A stretch of DNA of 64,000 nucleotides from Stratiformator vulcanicus (GCF_007744515.1 NZ_CP036268.1:3864088-3928087); one strand, 5' to 3'. Shown: positions 55,450 to 64,000, counted from the first letter of the stretch. Numbers and translations: made by a program. Notes: a model not told the origin generated them from the letters alone.

Positions 55450-56007
55450 TCAAGTGAAACGCCCTCGCTCTGAGCACCAGACGACCAGTGGATTGGGCTG
55501 CTTATAGAGCACGTAATTGATCGCATCCTGAACGGCTTTCGCGTCGTTCAGTTTTCGCTTTGAACCTTTCGTCGTCCACCACGTGTCCGACTGAGGGCGT
55601 TCATAGTTGGCGTTGAGCTTGCGACTGGCATACGCCTTGAAGTCGGAGAGCAACTTCTTCGGATCAGGATCGTTCTCGACCTGTACGACGAGATGAAAAT
55701 GATTCGGCATGATTGAGGCGGCGAGAAGTGACCATGCTCTGTAAGCGGCCGTTTCCTGAAATTGGGCAAGAATCAACTCGGCCTTTTCACCATCGAGCAG
55801 GATCGGCGGGCCTTTTAAGTTGTCCATTGCTGAGCGGTATAGCCCGGGAAGGTCACGATCATAAGGCCTCAGAGGCTGATCGTGCTCGCGACGTGAAATC
55901 GAAGGCGACTCCCCCGGACGACGATCACGGACACTGGTGACAAAGCCGCGCCGGTCGCCGGGGAGCCATGTGCCGTACGTTGTGTTGGTCAGGAGCCAGT
56001 GGCGCAT
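55450..56007 (-). CDS. REP-associated tyrosine transposase (RAYT) 2
   Basis: 185 residues, HUH/Y1 family. N-terminus MRHWLLTNTTYGTWLPGDRR. HUH pair in ASIMPNHFHLVVQVE near residue 103. Candidate nucleophile Tyr in FKAYASRKLN near residue 129; here, unlike RAYT 1, it is present. C-terminal block QSDTWWTTKGSKRKLNDAKA and INYVLYKQPNPLVVW. The gene is bracketed by repeat B pairs: 6 bp after its stop and about 20 bp before its start. Together they form a compact 740-bp unit (55362-56101). RAYT genes are normally vertically kept single copies that process their own REPs; this is consistent with repeat B being its substrate. Confidence 0.9.
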   Translation of the reverse strand: MRHWLLTNTTYGTWLPGDRRGFVTSVRDRRPGESPSISRREHDQPLRPYDRDLPGLYRSAMDNLKGPPILLDGEKAELILAQFQETAAYRAWSLLAASIMPNHFHLVVQVENDPDPKKLLSDFKAYASRKLNANYERPQSDTWWTTKGSKRKLNDAKAVQDAINYVLYKQPNPLVVWCSERGRFT

Positions 56008-56025
56008 GGGGATCTCTATATTTTA

Positions 56026-56101
56026 TCTCCGGGCGCTGACGCTTCCGGCTCGCCATTCGCATAGAAATTTCCAAGCGAGCCGGAAGCGTCAGCGCCCGGA
56101 G
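56026..56101. repeat. Repeat B inverted pair, right of RAYT 2
   Basis: Inverted unit 56026-56054 (TCTCCGGGCGCTGACGCTTC then CGGCTCGCC), then forward unit 56075-56101 (GCGAGCCGGAAGCGTCAGCG then CCCGGAG). Mirror arrangement of the left pair. The forward unit stops 1 bp before the stop codon of the next gene (56103). Confidence 0.88.
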
Positions 56102-56102
56102 C

Positions 56103-56372
56103 TTAAATCTTCCCCTTTTCAATTTCCTCGACGACTTTCGCCAGTACGGTGGGGTCGTCGCTGGCGACGACGTGATCGATGCGGCTTTGCGGGACTTTGA
56201 GCCGTTCCATCACCCCGGTCGCCGTCTCCCACGACTTCGCCCGTTTCTTACCGGTCGCCAGATAGAGCGTCGTCACCAACTCGGCCAGCTTTTGCTTATC
56301 GATATCTTCGCGGTTGTCGTAGTATCGCTGAATGACCTTCTTTTGGTGCTTAGAGTATTCGCGATCGGCCAT
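56103..56372 (-). CDS. Small conserved-looking protein, unknown function
   Basis: 89 residues, MADREYSKHQKKVIQRYYDN then helical, charged sequence with ELVTTLYLATGKKRAKSWET. No membrane segment or signal. The protein is well formed and the start (ATG at 56372) lies in a purine-poor context. Its stop codon is 1-2 bp from repeat B, which shows the REP/RAYT unit inserted exactly at the gene's 3' end without damage, or that the gene's tail was formed by it. It is about 90 bp downstream of argG on the same strand. Confidence 0.65.
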   Translation of the reverse strand: MADREYSKHQKKVIQRYYDNREDIDKQKLAELVTTLYLATGKKRAKSWETATGVMERLKVPQSRIDHVVASDDPTVLAKVVEEIEKGKI

Positions 56373-56412
56373 GATTTTTTCTCGGGTAGTTGCTTCTTTT
56401 CGCGGGAATATA

Positions 56413-56447
56413 CGAGCGGAATCCCTTGCTTGCGCTGCGGGCTTGTG
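56413..56447 (+). repeat. Repeat A, distant copy 6
   Basis: CGAGCGGAATCCCTTGCTTG then CGCTGCGGGCTTGTG, nearly identical to the copy at 18086-18120, 38 kb away. It sits between argG (stop 56463) and the 89-residue gene, just 400 bp from the RAYT 2 unit, so the two REP families mix in the same intergenic zone. Confidence 0.82.
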
Positions 56448-56462
56448 ATTATCTCCCCAGCA

Positions 56463-57677
56463 TTAATAGTCGCGGGGGTTGATACGGCCTTGCACGCGGC
56501 TGGGGAGGCCGACGATTCTTAAGAAACCTTCCGCATCGGTTTGATCATACGAGCCGCCACCTTCCATGCTGGCAATCTCTTCATCGTAGAGGCTGAGCGG
56601 GCTGCTGCGGCTGGAGGCGAGGATGTTGCCTTTGTAAAGGTTGACGGTCACTTCACCCGTCACCGGTTTTTGGGCCTCTTCGATGAAGGCGAGCAGGGCG
56701 TCGAACTTAGCCGTGTACCACAGGCCATAATAGACCATCTCGGCGACTTCCGGCGCGATGCGATCGCGCAGGTGGGCGAGGTCGCGATCGACGGTGAGCT
56801 GTTCCAAGAGGCGGTGCGTTTCATAAAGGACCGTCATGCCCGGGGCTTCATAAACGCCGCGACTCTTCATCCCGACGAAGCGGTTCTCGATAATGTCGAT
56901 CCGCCCGACGCCGTTGCGACCGGCCCGTTCATTAAGAACTTGGACAATCTCAAAAGCTGAGAGCTTCTCGCCATCGACCGAGACCGGCACGCCCGACTCG
57001 AAGCCGACGGTGATCTGCTCCGGCTGATCGGGCGCCTCCTGCGGCGAGACGGTCATGCCGAAGTCGACGACCTCGTAACCGTCGACGGTCAGCTCTTCGA
57101 GTTTGCCGGCTTCGTAGCTGATGTGAAGGCAATTTTCATCAGAGCTATAGGGCTTCGCGATCGAGGCCTTGACGGGGATGCCTTTTTGTTCGCAGTAGTC
57201 GATCATCTCCGTCCGGCCGGGGAACTTCTCTCGGAAGGCTGGAATTCGCCACGGGGCGATGATTTTGACGGCGGGGTCGAGGGCCTCGGCCGCGAGTTGG
57301 AAGCGACATTGATCGTTGCCCTTGCCGGTCGCTCCGTGAGCATAGGCTTCGGCTCCGACTTCGCGGGCGACCTGCAGGCAGACCTTAGAGATCAGCGGCC
57401 GGGCGATCGAGGTGCCGAGCAGATAGATGCCCTCGTACCGCGCCTGCCACTGCAGCACGGGGAAGGCGAAGTCGCGGCACAGTTCCTCCTGCACGTCGAC
57501 GAGGCGGGCCGACTTCGCGCCGCAGTCGTGAGCCTTCTGCATGATCGCCTCGCGATCTTCACAGGGCTGACCGACGTCGACGTAGACGCAATGGACGTCA
57601 TAGCCCTCATCCTGGAGCCAACCGAGAATGACGGACGTATCGAGGCCGCCCGAATAGGCGAGAACGCAACTGGGCAT
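56463..57677 (-). CDS. argG: Argininosuccinate synthase
   Basis: 404 residues. ArgG joins citrulline and aspartate with ATP, the penultimate step of arginine synthesis. The PP-loop is MPSCVLAYSGGLDTSVILGW. Further family blocks: AYAHGATGKGNDQCRFQLAA, APWRIPAFREKFPGRTEMID, and NRFVGMKSRGVYEAPGMTVL. The ATG at 57677 gives the family length. Repeat A follows its stop after 16 bp and may serve as terminator. It stands apart from other arg genes. Confidence 0.96.
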   Translation of the reverse strand: MPSCVLAYSGGLDTSVILGWLQDEGYDVHCVYVDVGQPCEDREAIMQKAHDCGAKSARLVDVQEELCRDFAFPVLQWQARYEGIYLLGTSIARPLISKVCLQVAREVGAEAYAHGATGKGNDQCRFQLAAEALDPAVKIIAPWRIPAFREKFPGRTEMIDYCEQKGIPVKASIAKPYSSDENCLHISYEAGKLEELTVDGYEVVDFGMTVSPQEAPDQPEQITVGFESGVPVSVDGEKLSAFEIVQVLNERAGRNGVGRIDIIENRFVGMKSRGVYEAPGMTVLYETHRLLEQLTVDRDLAHLRDRIAPEVAEMVYYGLWYTAKFDALLAFIEEAQKPVTGEVTVNLYKGNILASSRSSPLSLYDEEIASMEGGGSYDQTDAEGFLRIVGLPSRVQGRINPRDY

Positions 57678-57848
57678 CGTAATTTTCCTTCAGAGGCAGC
57701 AATCAAAGAGCGGGCAGTATATCACGATGAGTTCGGACTTCACTTGAATCGACCGAATCGTTTGGACAGGATTGTCGTCGATCGATGGGAGGCCTCCCCC
57801 GACGCACGAGTGAGGCAATGCCGGAGTGGTTCACCAGAGAGTTCGCAC

Positions 57849-58601
57849 GTGCCAGAGTTCATATTCCGGGGGGTGAACCCCGACGGTCGACAGGTCAAAG
57901 CCAAGGCAAAAGCGTCGTCGCGGCAGTCACTCAAAGAAAAACTTGAATCCAAGGGCTGGACTCAGGTAGCCATCAAAGCGAACGAGACGGTCCCGTCGCC
58001 GCCAAAACCTCGTCCGAAGCCCGTTGCGGAAGATGACCCGTTCGGCGATTTTAGTTCCGACGACCTCTACGGCGGCCCCGCCGATGTCGCCGAACCGCCT
58101 TCCAGGCAGCGGCGCAGTAAAAATCAGCGCAGTGAGGAGGGACGCCCTAAGAAGAGAAAGAAAAAGCGAAAATCGTCGGGAGAATATGCGTCGTGGGGAG
58201 CCCGGTTCATCGCCTATTTTATTGACCTGTTCCTGATCTACATTCTGATTTTCGTCGTCTTTTTCGGACTCGGCATGATTGCCGGAATGCTGGGCGACGA
58301 CGAGAACGCCGTCGATTCATTGATCGGAGTCATCGCAGGCTTCGGCCCCATTGTTATGGCGTGGCTCTACTTCGCGGTGCAGCAAGCCTCGGAGGTTCGG
58401 GCCACATTAGGCAAGCGGTGCCTCGGCATTCAGGTCGTGAACTCCGCGGGCGGGACGATCACCTTCGGACAGGCGACGGGCCGATTCTTCGGCAGAATTC
58501 TGTCGGGATTCTTTATGATCGGCTATCTCATGCCGCTGTGGGACGCCGACAGCCAGTCGCTGCATGACAAACTCGCGAGCACTTACGTTGTCGATAGCTG
58601 A
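57849..58601 (+). CDS. RDD-family membrane protein with GspF-like N-terminal motif
   Basis: 250 residues from a GTG at 57849 (PEFIFRGVNPDGRQVKAKAK follows the start). The frame is open far upstream, but that part overlaps argG antisense and is not credible. The first 45 residues follow the pattern of the GspF/PilC N-terminus (F-x-Y-x-G-x-D-x-x-G, then A-x-S-x-x-x-L-x-x-x-L-x-x-x-G-W). A Pro/Lys-rich linker ends in KKRKKKRKSS, then the RDD domain: SWGARFIAYFIDLFLIYILI (Arg-Asp signature), two further helices and GKRCLGIQVVNSAGG with the conserved C-terminal D-x-x-x-Q-S-L-H-D-K-L-A block. Function is unknown; RDD proteins can be transporters. Confidence 0.7.
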   Translation: MPEFIFRGVNPDGRQVKAKAKASSRQSLKEKLESKGWTQVAIKANETVPSPPKPRPKPVAEDDPFGDFSSDDLYGGPADVAEPPSRQRRSKNQRSEEGRPKKRKKKRKSSGEYASWGARFIAYFIDLFLIYILIFVVFFGLGMIAGMLGDDENAVDSLIGVIAGFGPIVMAWLYFAVQQASEVRATLGKRCLGIQVVNSAGGTITFGQATGRFFGRILSGFFMIGYLMPLWDADSQSLHDKLASTYVVDS

Positions 58602-58645
58602 CGTGCGATGGTGAGGGCGAACTCGGCTGCCTATACTCCAGGAGC

Positions 58646-59575
58646 TTGCCGAACGCTGCCCTCCGCCAAATCGATTTAGCCCGCCGTCCGCCTTTGTCCT
58701 GGCACCTGCTTTACCCGCTGCTTAGCAGTGTGCTGTACGTCTTCGCGACGCTGTTTATCAAGCGGAGTGGCGATCTCGGCGTCGGCGTCATTCGGGCGAC
58801 GGTCGTCACCAATGTTGTCACCGGCGTGCTGGCGCTCTCTTTGATTCCGCTGGGAGGGACGATTCCCAGCCTGCTGGCCTTGTATCAGCCGCTGACGGTC
58901 GCAGCGCTGTTCGTCCTTGGGCAGGTTTTGATCTTCTGGTCGCTGCAAATCGGAGACGTTTCGGTCGCAACGCCGGCGTTGGGGGCCAAGCCGGTTCTTG
59001 TGGCCCTCTTGGCGGCGTTCGTGTTCGGTCGCGAAGTCGGCTGGCAGATCTGGCTCGCGGCGGTGCTCAGCGTAGTCGCCATTTCTCTGCTTTATGCGGT
59101 CGGGCGCGTGCCCAAGCGACGCATCCCCGAAACGCTGCTGCTTTCACTCGGCGCGGCGGGGGCCTATGCGATGGCCGATGTGCTGCTGCAGCAGTGGGCC
59201 CCGGCGTGGGATGGAGCCGGCCGCATTACGCCGATCCTGTTCGGCTTCGTCGCGCTATTGTCGCTTCCGGCCCTGCCGTGGATGAAGCCGGTCAAGAAAG
59301 ATGAATTCGCAGATTATCGCCCCTGGTTGATCGCCGGCGCGATGTTCTTCGGGGTGCAGGCGATGCCGCTCACGTACGCGCTGGCGACGTTCGACGATGC
59401 GTCAGCGATCAACGTCGTTTACAGCGCCCGCGGGCTGTGGAGCGTCGTCTTCGTGTGGATGCTCGGGCATCACTTCTTCAACGATGAACGCGGCCTGGGC
59501 ATGGCGGTCCTGCAGTCGCGTCTTGCCGGGGCCGTGCTGATGACGGTCGCAGTGGTCCTGGCGCTGTTTCGCTGA
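58646..59575 (+). CDS. EamA/DMT-type transporter
   Basis: 309 residues with ten hydrophobic segments in two five-helix halves, the drug/metabolite transporter layout. YPLLSSVLYVFATLFIKRSG opens the first half; GAAGAYAMADVLLQQWAPAW opens the second. The motif AINVVYSARGLWSVVFVWML before the last helices is typical. The start is given as TTG at 58646, next to a GGAG; the exact start is unsure. It follows the RDD gene by 44 bp on the same strand, so co-transcription is likely. Substrate unknown. Confidence 0.75.
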   Translation: MPNAALRQIDLARRPPLSWHLLYPLLSSVLYVFATLFIKRSGDLGVGVIRATVVTNVVTGVLALSLIPLGGTIPSLLALYQPLTVAALFVLGQVLIFWSLQIGDVSVATPALGAKPVLVALLAAFVFGREVGWQIWLAAVLSVVAISLLYAVGRVPKRRIPETLLLSLGAAGAYAMADVLLQQWAPAWDGAGRITPILFGFVALLSLPALPWMKPVKKDEFADYRPWLIAGAMFFGVQAMPLTYALATFDDASAINVVYSARGLWSVVFVWMLGHHFFNDERGLGMAVLQSRLAGAVLMTVAVVLALFR

Positions 59576-59634
59576 GTAAACTCCGTGAGAAAGCGGCCGC
59601 ACAGCTCGAGCTTCTTCAGTTGGCAAAACACGAC

Positions 59635-60810
59635 ATGACCGATCTTCCGAAGTCCGTCGGCATTTTAATGTTCGCAGCGGTTTGCCTGGCAGGCACGCTC
59701 GCATCGGCAAGTGAACCATTTCTCCGGCAGCAAAAGCTGTTTAAGGAACAGCAAGGGGGCTACTACGCCTACCGCATCCCGTCGTTGCTCGTGACGCGGT
59801 CGGGTGTCGTGCTCGCTTTTTGCGAAGGCAGAAAGATTGGTCGCAGTGACGCCGGTGATATCGACCTGTTGCTGAGACGATCGGAAGACAACGGCCGCAC
59901 GTGGTCACGACCCGAAATCGTCTTCGAAGAAGGCGGAGATTTGCCGATCACGATCGGAAACCCGTGCCCCGTCGTCGATCAATCGACCGGAATCATTTGG
60001 CTTCCGTTCTGTCGCAATAACGAACGGGTCATGCTCACGCACAGCACCGACGACGGACAAACATGGGCAAAGCCACGCGACCTCGGAAGCGAGGTCCTAC
60101 AAGAAGACTGGAAGTGGGTCGCGACCGGACCCGGCGTTGGGATTCAACTCGCTGCCAGTCCTCACGCCGGTCGAATGCTCATTCCCTGCGACCATCGGGA
60201 CCGTGTGCGGGTGCCCGATGACACCCGCACACGAAGTTTCAGCCATGCCATGATCTCCGACGATCACGGCGAGACGTGGCGGTTGGGCGGGGTGACTGAA
60301 AGTGGTCCGAATGAATGCCAAGCCGTCGAACTGAACGATAGCCGAGTCCTGCTGAGTGCGCGGATGGCTCAAAAGCGGACGGGTTATCGCGGCATCAGCT
60401 ATTCGAAAGACGGCGGCGACTCGTGGTCAAAAATTGAATATGACCGTGAACTACCCGACCCGGTCTGCCAAGCGTCGATCATTAGAATCTCGCCGCTCGA
60501 TACCGATGGCGACGCCACCGACGAGGTCGAATTGCTGTTCTCAAACCCCGCCGTAGTGCCGCCGACCGGTCGATTACATCTGCCGTCACGAAAACTCATG
60601 ACGGTCAGATTATCGCGAGACAGCGGGGAGACTTGGACGGAATCGCGTGTCCTCCATCGCGGCCCGGCGGGTTACTCGTGTTTAGCCGAGCTGCAGGACG
60701 GTTCGATCGGTTGCCTCTACGAAAACGGCGACAAGCATTACCGCCAACGGCTGACCTTCGCTCGTTTCAACCGCGATTGGCTGACCGAGTCGGAAGACTC
60801 TGTCGAGTAA
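59635..60810 (+). CDS. Secreted sialidase (exo-alpha-sialidase, GH33-like)
   Basis: 391 residues from the ATG at 59635 (MTDLPKSVGILMFAAVCLAG then TLASASE, a signal peptide); a TTG 15 bp upstream is an alternative. The YRIPSLL motif near residue 42 carries the catalytic-site Arg. Five Asp-boxes are seen: SEDNGRTW, STDDGQTW, SDDHGETW, SKDGGDSW, SRDSGETW. The later catalytic Glu (GPNECQAVEL) and Arg (SARMAQ) regions and the Tyr in SIGCLYENGD complete a six-bladed propeller. It would release terminal sialic acid outside the cytoplasm; some relatives act on other sugars. The EamA gene precedes it at 60 bp. Confidence 0.85.
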   Translation: MTDLPKSVGILMFAAVCLAGTLASASEPFLRQQKLFKEQQGGYYAYRIPSLLVTRSGVVLAFCEGRKIGRSDAGDIDLLLRRSEDNGRTWSRPEIVFEEGGDLPITIGNPCPVVDQSTGIIWLPFCRNNERVMLTHSTDDGQTWAKPRDLGSEVLQEDWKWVATGPGVGIQLAASPHAGRMLIPCDHRDRVRVPDDTRTRSFSHAMISDDHGETWRLGGVTESGPNECQAVELNDSRVLLSARMAQKRTGYRGISYSKDGGDSWSKIEYDRELPDPVCQASIIRISPLDTDGDATDEVELLFSNPAVVPPTGRLHLPSRKLMTVRLSRDSGETWTESRVLHRGPAGYSCLAELQDGSIGCLYENGDKHYRQRLTFARFNRDWLTESEDSVE

Positions 60811-60816
60811 TGGGCA

Positions 60817-61041
60817 TCACTTACTCAGGCGAATGAACGCGAGCAGCGGCAAAGCCAGCAGCGACACACCGCACATCGTGGCTATGCCGATTGGGGGGGC
60901 AACATCGTCTGCCGGCGAGCGGAGGAAATCGAAATGTGAGTTCCGCCCACTCGCGTCCAATTGGGATGACCGCAGCCCATCGTTGGGTTGAGTTTGCATC
61001 GGCGACAGTATGATGGTGCCGCAGTTCATTCCCAACGTCAC
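60817..61041 (-). CDS. Possible small tail-anchored membrane protein
   Basis: 74 residues from 61041, or 60 from the internal ATG at 60999 ([20 protein letters not shown]). The C-terminus is one hydrophobic helix ([20 protein letters not shown]) with Lys at the end, preceded by a polar, low-complexity region. It opens divergently from the GNAT-nitrilase gene and ends against the sialidase stop. No family match; it may be a chance frame. Confidence 0.35.
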   Translation of the reverse strand: MTLGMNCGTIILSPMQTQPNDGLRSSQLDASGRNSHFDFLRSPADDVAPPIGIATMCGVSLLALPLLAFIRLSK

Positions 61042-61067
61042 CTGATCTTAACGGCCCCACCTTTGGC

Positions 61068-62627
61068 ATGGATACGCTCAATCTCGCCGACTACGAGTCG
61101 GAAATCGTCGTCCGGCAGATCACGATGGACGATTTCGACGCCTTGGTCGATATGCAGCAGCGCTGCTTTCCGGGCATGAAGCCTTGGACGCGGGAGCAGC
61201 TTGAAAGCCAACTCCGCGTCTTCGCAGCGGGGCAGCTTTGCGTCGAAGTCGACGGCAAGGTCGCCGCCTCCTCGAGCAGCCTGATCGTTGACTACAGCCC
61301 GTCGATGAAGTGGCACGACTGGTCGGCCGTCTCCGACAACGGGAACATCAGAAACCACGTAAAAAAGGGCGATACGCTCTACGGGATCGAGATCATGGTC
61401 GATCCCGAGTTCCGCGGCATGAAGCTCTCTCGCCGGCTTTACGATGCCCGCAAGGAGCTTTGCCGGGAGTGGAACCTCGCCCGAATTTTCATCGGCGGAC
61501 GGATTCCCGGCTACCACGAACACGCCGACAAACATTCCGCCCGCGAGTACGTTGAACGCGTGATGAACGGCGAGTTCTTCGATCCGGTCCTCACGGCGCA
61601 ACTCGCCAACGGCTTTACGCTGAAAGGATTAATTCCGAATTATATGCCGTCCGACAAAGCCTCGTGCGGATACGCGACGTTCCTCGAATGGCCGAACCTC
61701 GATTACGAACATGGTGCAAAGCGTCGCTATCATCACGTCGTCGAACCGATTCGCATTTGCGTGGTGCAATATGAAATGCGATCGGTCAAGAGCTTCGAGG
61801 AGTTCGCCCAAAGCTGCGAATTCTTTCTCGACGTCGCCTCGGACTACCGCTCCGACTTCATTCTGTTTCCGGAGTTATTTACCACGCAACTTCTCTCCTG
61901 CGTCGAAGCAACCCGGCCGGGGCTCGCGGCCCGTAAACTCGCCGAATTTACGCCGCAGTATCTCGAGTTTTTCGGCGAGATGGCGATTAAATATAACTTA
62001 AATGTGATCGGCGGTTCGCAGTTCGTCGTCGAAGACGATGTGCTCTATAACGTCGCCTATTTGTTCGGCCGCAACGGGTCGATCGGCAAGCAATATAAAT
62101 TGCATATTACGCCCAGTGAGCGGAAGTGGTGGGGCGTCAGTCCCGGCGACACCGTCGAAGTCTTCGAGACCGACTGCGGGCCGATCGCGATTCAGGTTTG
62201 CTACGATATTGAATTCCCCGAACTGGCCCGCATCGCGGCCAAGAAGGGGGCTCAGATCATCTTCGTCCCCTTTAATACCGACACGCGACACGGCTATTTA
62301 AGAATCCGCAATTGCGCGATGGCCCGCTGCGTCGAAAACCATGTTTACACCGCGATCTCCGGCTGCACGGGTAACCTCCCTTTTGTGGAGAACGCCGATA
62401 TCCACTACGCCCAGTCGGGTATTTTCACACCCGCGGATGCCGAGTTCGCCCGCGACGCGATTGCCGCAGAGTGCAATCCGAACGTCGAAACCGTGATTAT
62501 CCACGACCTCGACTTAGAAATGCTCCGCCGACATCGTGAATACGGCTCTGTCCGCAATTGGAACGACCGGCGCGGCGATTTATACAAAGTTCGCTACTGG
62601 GAGAACGGAGTGGAATCGGATGTTTAG
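61068..62627 (+). CDS. GNAT acetyltransferase fused to carbon-nitrogen hydrolase
   Basis: 519 residues. N-terminal GNAT domain (about 10-205): [40 protein letters not shown] (acetyl-CoA loop R-G-x-x-x-S) and [21 protein letters not shown]-terminal nitrilase-like domain (about 225-500) with the Glu-Lys-Cys triad: LFPELFTTQ (Glu), [19 protein letters not shown] (Lys) and [20 protein letters not shown] (Cys). The two-domain layout resembles Bacillus YhcX. Substrates are unknown; amidase plus N-acetyltransferase activity on one metabolite is plausible. ATG at 61068. Its stop overlaps that of the convergent polyketide synthase by 4 bp. Confidence 0.85.
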   Translation: MDTLNLADYESEIVVRQITMDDFDALVDMQQRCFPGMKPWTREQLESQLRVFAAGQLCVEVDGKVAASSSSLIVDYSPSMKWHDWSAVSDNGNIRNHVKKGDTLYGIEIMVDPEFRGMKLSRRLYDARKELCREWNLARIFIGGRIPGYHEHADKHSAREYVERVMNGEFFDPVLTAQLANGFTLKGLIPNYMPSDKASCGYATFLEWPNLDYEHGAKRRYHHVVEPIRICVVQYEMRSVKSFEEFAQSCEFFLDVASDYRSDFILFPELFTTQLLSCVEATRPGLAARKLAEFTPQYLEFFGEMAIKYNLNVIGGSQFVVEDDVLYNVAYLFGRNGSIGKQYKLHITPSERKWWGVSPGDTVEVFETDCGPIAIQVCYDIEFPELARIAAKKGAQIIFVPFNTDTRHGYLRIRNCAMARCVENHVYTAISGCTGNLPFVENADIHYAQSGIFTPADAEFARDAIAAECNPNVETVIIHDLDLEMLRRHREYGSVRNWNDRRGDLYKVRYWENGVESDV

Positions 62628-63733
62628 GCCGCGTCGATTAACGCCGCCTCAATCGTCAGTCCGGGGCCGAAGCCCAGTGCCACGATCGGCCCGGTCCGGC
62701 CCTCGTGACGCATGCGGTCGAGAATGAACAGCAGCGTCGGCGACGACATATTGCCGTGATCGGCCAGCACGCGCGCACTTGTTGCAACCGCGTCCAATCC
62801 CAGCCCGAGCGTCTCAGCAGTGGCAGCGAGAATACGGGGTCCGCCGGGATGGACGGCCCAACCGGCGATTTCATCTCTCGACACTCCTTGGCGGCCGAGC
62901 CACTCATCCATCCACGGCGCTAAATGACGACCAATCAGGTCGGGCACTTGCGACGAGAGGGTCATTTCGAATCCGAAGTTGCCGATCTTCCAGGTCATCG
63001 CGTCGGCGGTGTTCGGGATGACGAAGGAGCCGGACGAGCGAAGTCGCAATTGCGTGAGGCCGTCGGACTGTTTCGGCGACCCCGCGGTGCAGACGACGGC
63101 GGCGGAACCATCCGCGAATAGAGAATTGGCGACGATCCGATCGGGGTTCCAGCCGTATTGATAGTGCAGGGAACACAACTCCGTCGCACACAATAACACG
63201 ACCGCTTTCGGATCAGCCGCCGCGTAGGCTTGCGCGGTCCGCAGCCCGTTGAGCGCTCCATGGCAGCCCATAAAGCCGAGGTGCGTGCGGGCCACGTCGG
63301 GCGGCAACGGCAATTCATTAAACAGCTCAAGATCGAATCCCGGGGCAGAAAATCCGCTGCATGAAACGGTCACAAGATGCGTGATCCGCTTCGGCTCGAT
63401 CCCCGCCGCTTCAAGGGCCGCCCGAGACGATTGCGTGGCTAAGCCGACCGCCTCCTCGGCGTACCGCTGCATCCGTTGCTCGGTGCTCGGACCGTCGAGA
63501 CACTGTTCCGACCTCGGCGGGAGAAATTCCTGCAGTTCCTGGGTCCCTTCGCCAGTCGTTCCGAGCAGCACGCTCCCCCGGTGCTCGACACCCGACTTGC
63601 GATAAAGTGCAGCGAGGACGCGCTCCTGACCGGCACGCTCGCAGGAAATCCCCTTCGCATATTCGAGCGCGGTCTCTTGTGAGGCGCTGTTGGGAGGGAC
63701 GGCGGTACCGAAGGAAAGCAGATTTAAAGTCAT
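62624..63733 (-). CDS. Type III polyketide synthase (chalcone/stilbene synthase-like)
   Basis: 369 residues from the ATG at 63733 ([20 protein letters not shown]); the frame extends 96 bp more but without support. Thiolase-fold homodimeric enzyme that condenses malonyl-CoA units onto an acyl-CoA starter. The Cys-His-Asn triad is visible: Cys125 in [12 protein letters not shown], His295 in [10 protein letters not shown], Asn328 in DHGNMSSPT. Features [33 protein letters not shown] and the final [12 protein letters not shown] are typical. Products in other bacteria are alkylresorcinols, pyrones or phloroglucinols; the product here cannot be told. No tailoring gene is adjacent within the window. 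Expected in the cytoplasm. Confidence 0.92.
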   Translation of the reverse strand: MTLNLLSFGTAVPPNSASQETALEYAKGISCERAGQERVLAALYRKSGVEHRGSVLLGTTGEGTQELQEFLPPRSEQCLDGPSTEQRMQRYAEEAVGLATQSSRAALEAAGIEPKRITHLVTVSCSGFSAPGFDLELFNELPLPPDVARTHLGFMGCHGALNGLRTAQAYAAADPKAVVLLCATELCSLHYQYGWNPDRIVANSLFADGSAAVVCTAGSPKQSDGLTQLRLRSSGSFVIPNTADAMTWKIGNFGFEMTLSSQVPDLIGRHLAPWMDEWLGRQGVSRDEIAGWAVHPGGPRILAATAETLGLGLDAVATSARVLADHGNMSSPTLLFILDRMRHEGRTGPIVALGFGPGLTIEAALIDAA

Positions 63734-64000
63734 AGCGGCGGGCAATCGAACCGGAAGGCGAGGAGGTTCCTCAGGAACCGACCGCGGGTGCGGCCGAAAG
63801 CTGAAGGTGTGACAGCAGAGGCTTCGCAACCTGCGGAAAACTGGAAAGGAGTCGAACCGAGCAGCCCGTCAGCCATGGGCTACGTAGTCCGGTGGCGATC
63901 GGATGACACAATCGCTGCTTCGACACGACCGCGCGGCGATAATCCCGGTGCCATCGGCTGGCCAATTGGCTCGACCACCGCTCGCAGGCATCGTCGACCA
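63734..64000. other. Upstream region of the polyketide synthase gene, to the window edge
   Basis: 267 bp. The short open frame at 63771-63965 (minus) has no recognisable features. No repeat or RNA gene is visible. It should contain the polyketide synthase promoter. Confidence 0.4.

Noticed and set aside
57123-57848. Upstream extension of the RDD protein frame
   Set aside because: It runs antisense through argG and has no resemblance to the RDD family; the GTG at 57849 is preferred.

Overview
The window looks like chromosomal DNA of a Gram-negative planctomycete (Planctomycetota). It is G+C-rich and uses ATG, GTG and TTG starts. It carries two prepilin-like DUF1559 proteins, a secreted formylglycine sulfatase, a eukaryote/archaeal-type prolyl-tRNA synthetase, lpxB (so an LPS-type outer membrane), a signal-peptide-bearing GspE-like ATPase, and many families of dispersed palindromic repeats. 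No rRNA, CRISPR array, phage or plasmid module was seen. One tRNA-Arg(UCU) is present.

Layout. 1-6.2 kb: rsmE (cut by the window edge), an ExeA-like ATPase, and a YhaN/YhaO-like pair whose YhaO partner has lost its nuclease motifs. 6.4-12.5 kb: a small membrane protein, a lipoprotein, pncC, and a membrane-bound sigma-54 activator preceded by three identical 10-bp palindromes spaced 21 and 42 bp. 12.6-17.8 kb: cvpA-like, a membrane GspE-like ATPase, dinB-like and pilT genes, then a small secreted protein. 17.8-19.6 kb: a REP/RAYT element between hisF and a displaced 3' piece of a second hisF. 19.7-29.4 kb: membrane protein, tRNA-Arg, GT4 glycosyltransferase, SGNH hydrolase framed by long palindromes, a DksA-like protein lacking the zinc cysteines, a two-gene membrane operon with an unlisted 59-residue protein, an SLC13 transporter overlapping a PAP-phosphatase-like gene, and lpxB. 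30-38.6 kb: MFS transporter, ABC-2 exporter, C-terminal processing protease, a degenerate GGDEF protein and an unknown secreted protein. 39-41.4 kb: the conserved infC-rpmI-rplT-pheS cluster, without pheT. 41.4-42 kb: a nested repeat island. 42.2-49.5 kb: oxyR-like regulator, sulfatase, lipoprotein, two DUF1559 proteins, mgtE. 49.6-53.5 kb: a duplicated block (coiled-coil gene divergent from proS) in which the first proS is cut to its 5' 330 bp. 53.8-64 kb: GH32/43-like protein, a second REP/RAYT element, argG, an RDD protein with a GspF-like N-terminus, EamA transporter, sialidase, GNAT-nitrilase fusion and a type III polyketide synthase.

Most genes are core metabolism, translation and envelope functions. 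The unusual signal lies between genes. At least six families of hairpin or palindromic repeats occur. Two of them bracket their own RAYT gene, and these two RAYTs differ at the catalytic tyrosine position. Two housekeeping genes, hisF and proS, each have a broken partial copy nearby that differs from the intact gene only at synonymous sites. This implies that the copies diverged as functional genes before being broken. These two scars, the two REP/RAYT units and the phased palindromes upstream of the sigma-54 activator are the items I would examine first.
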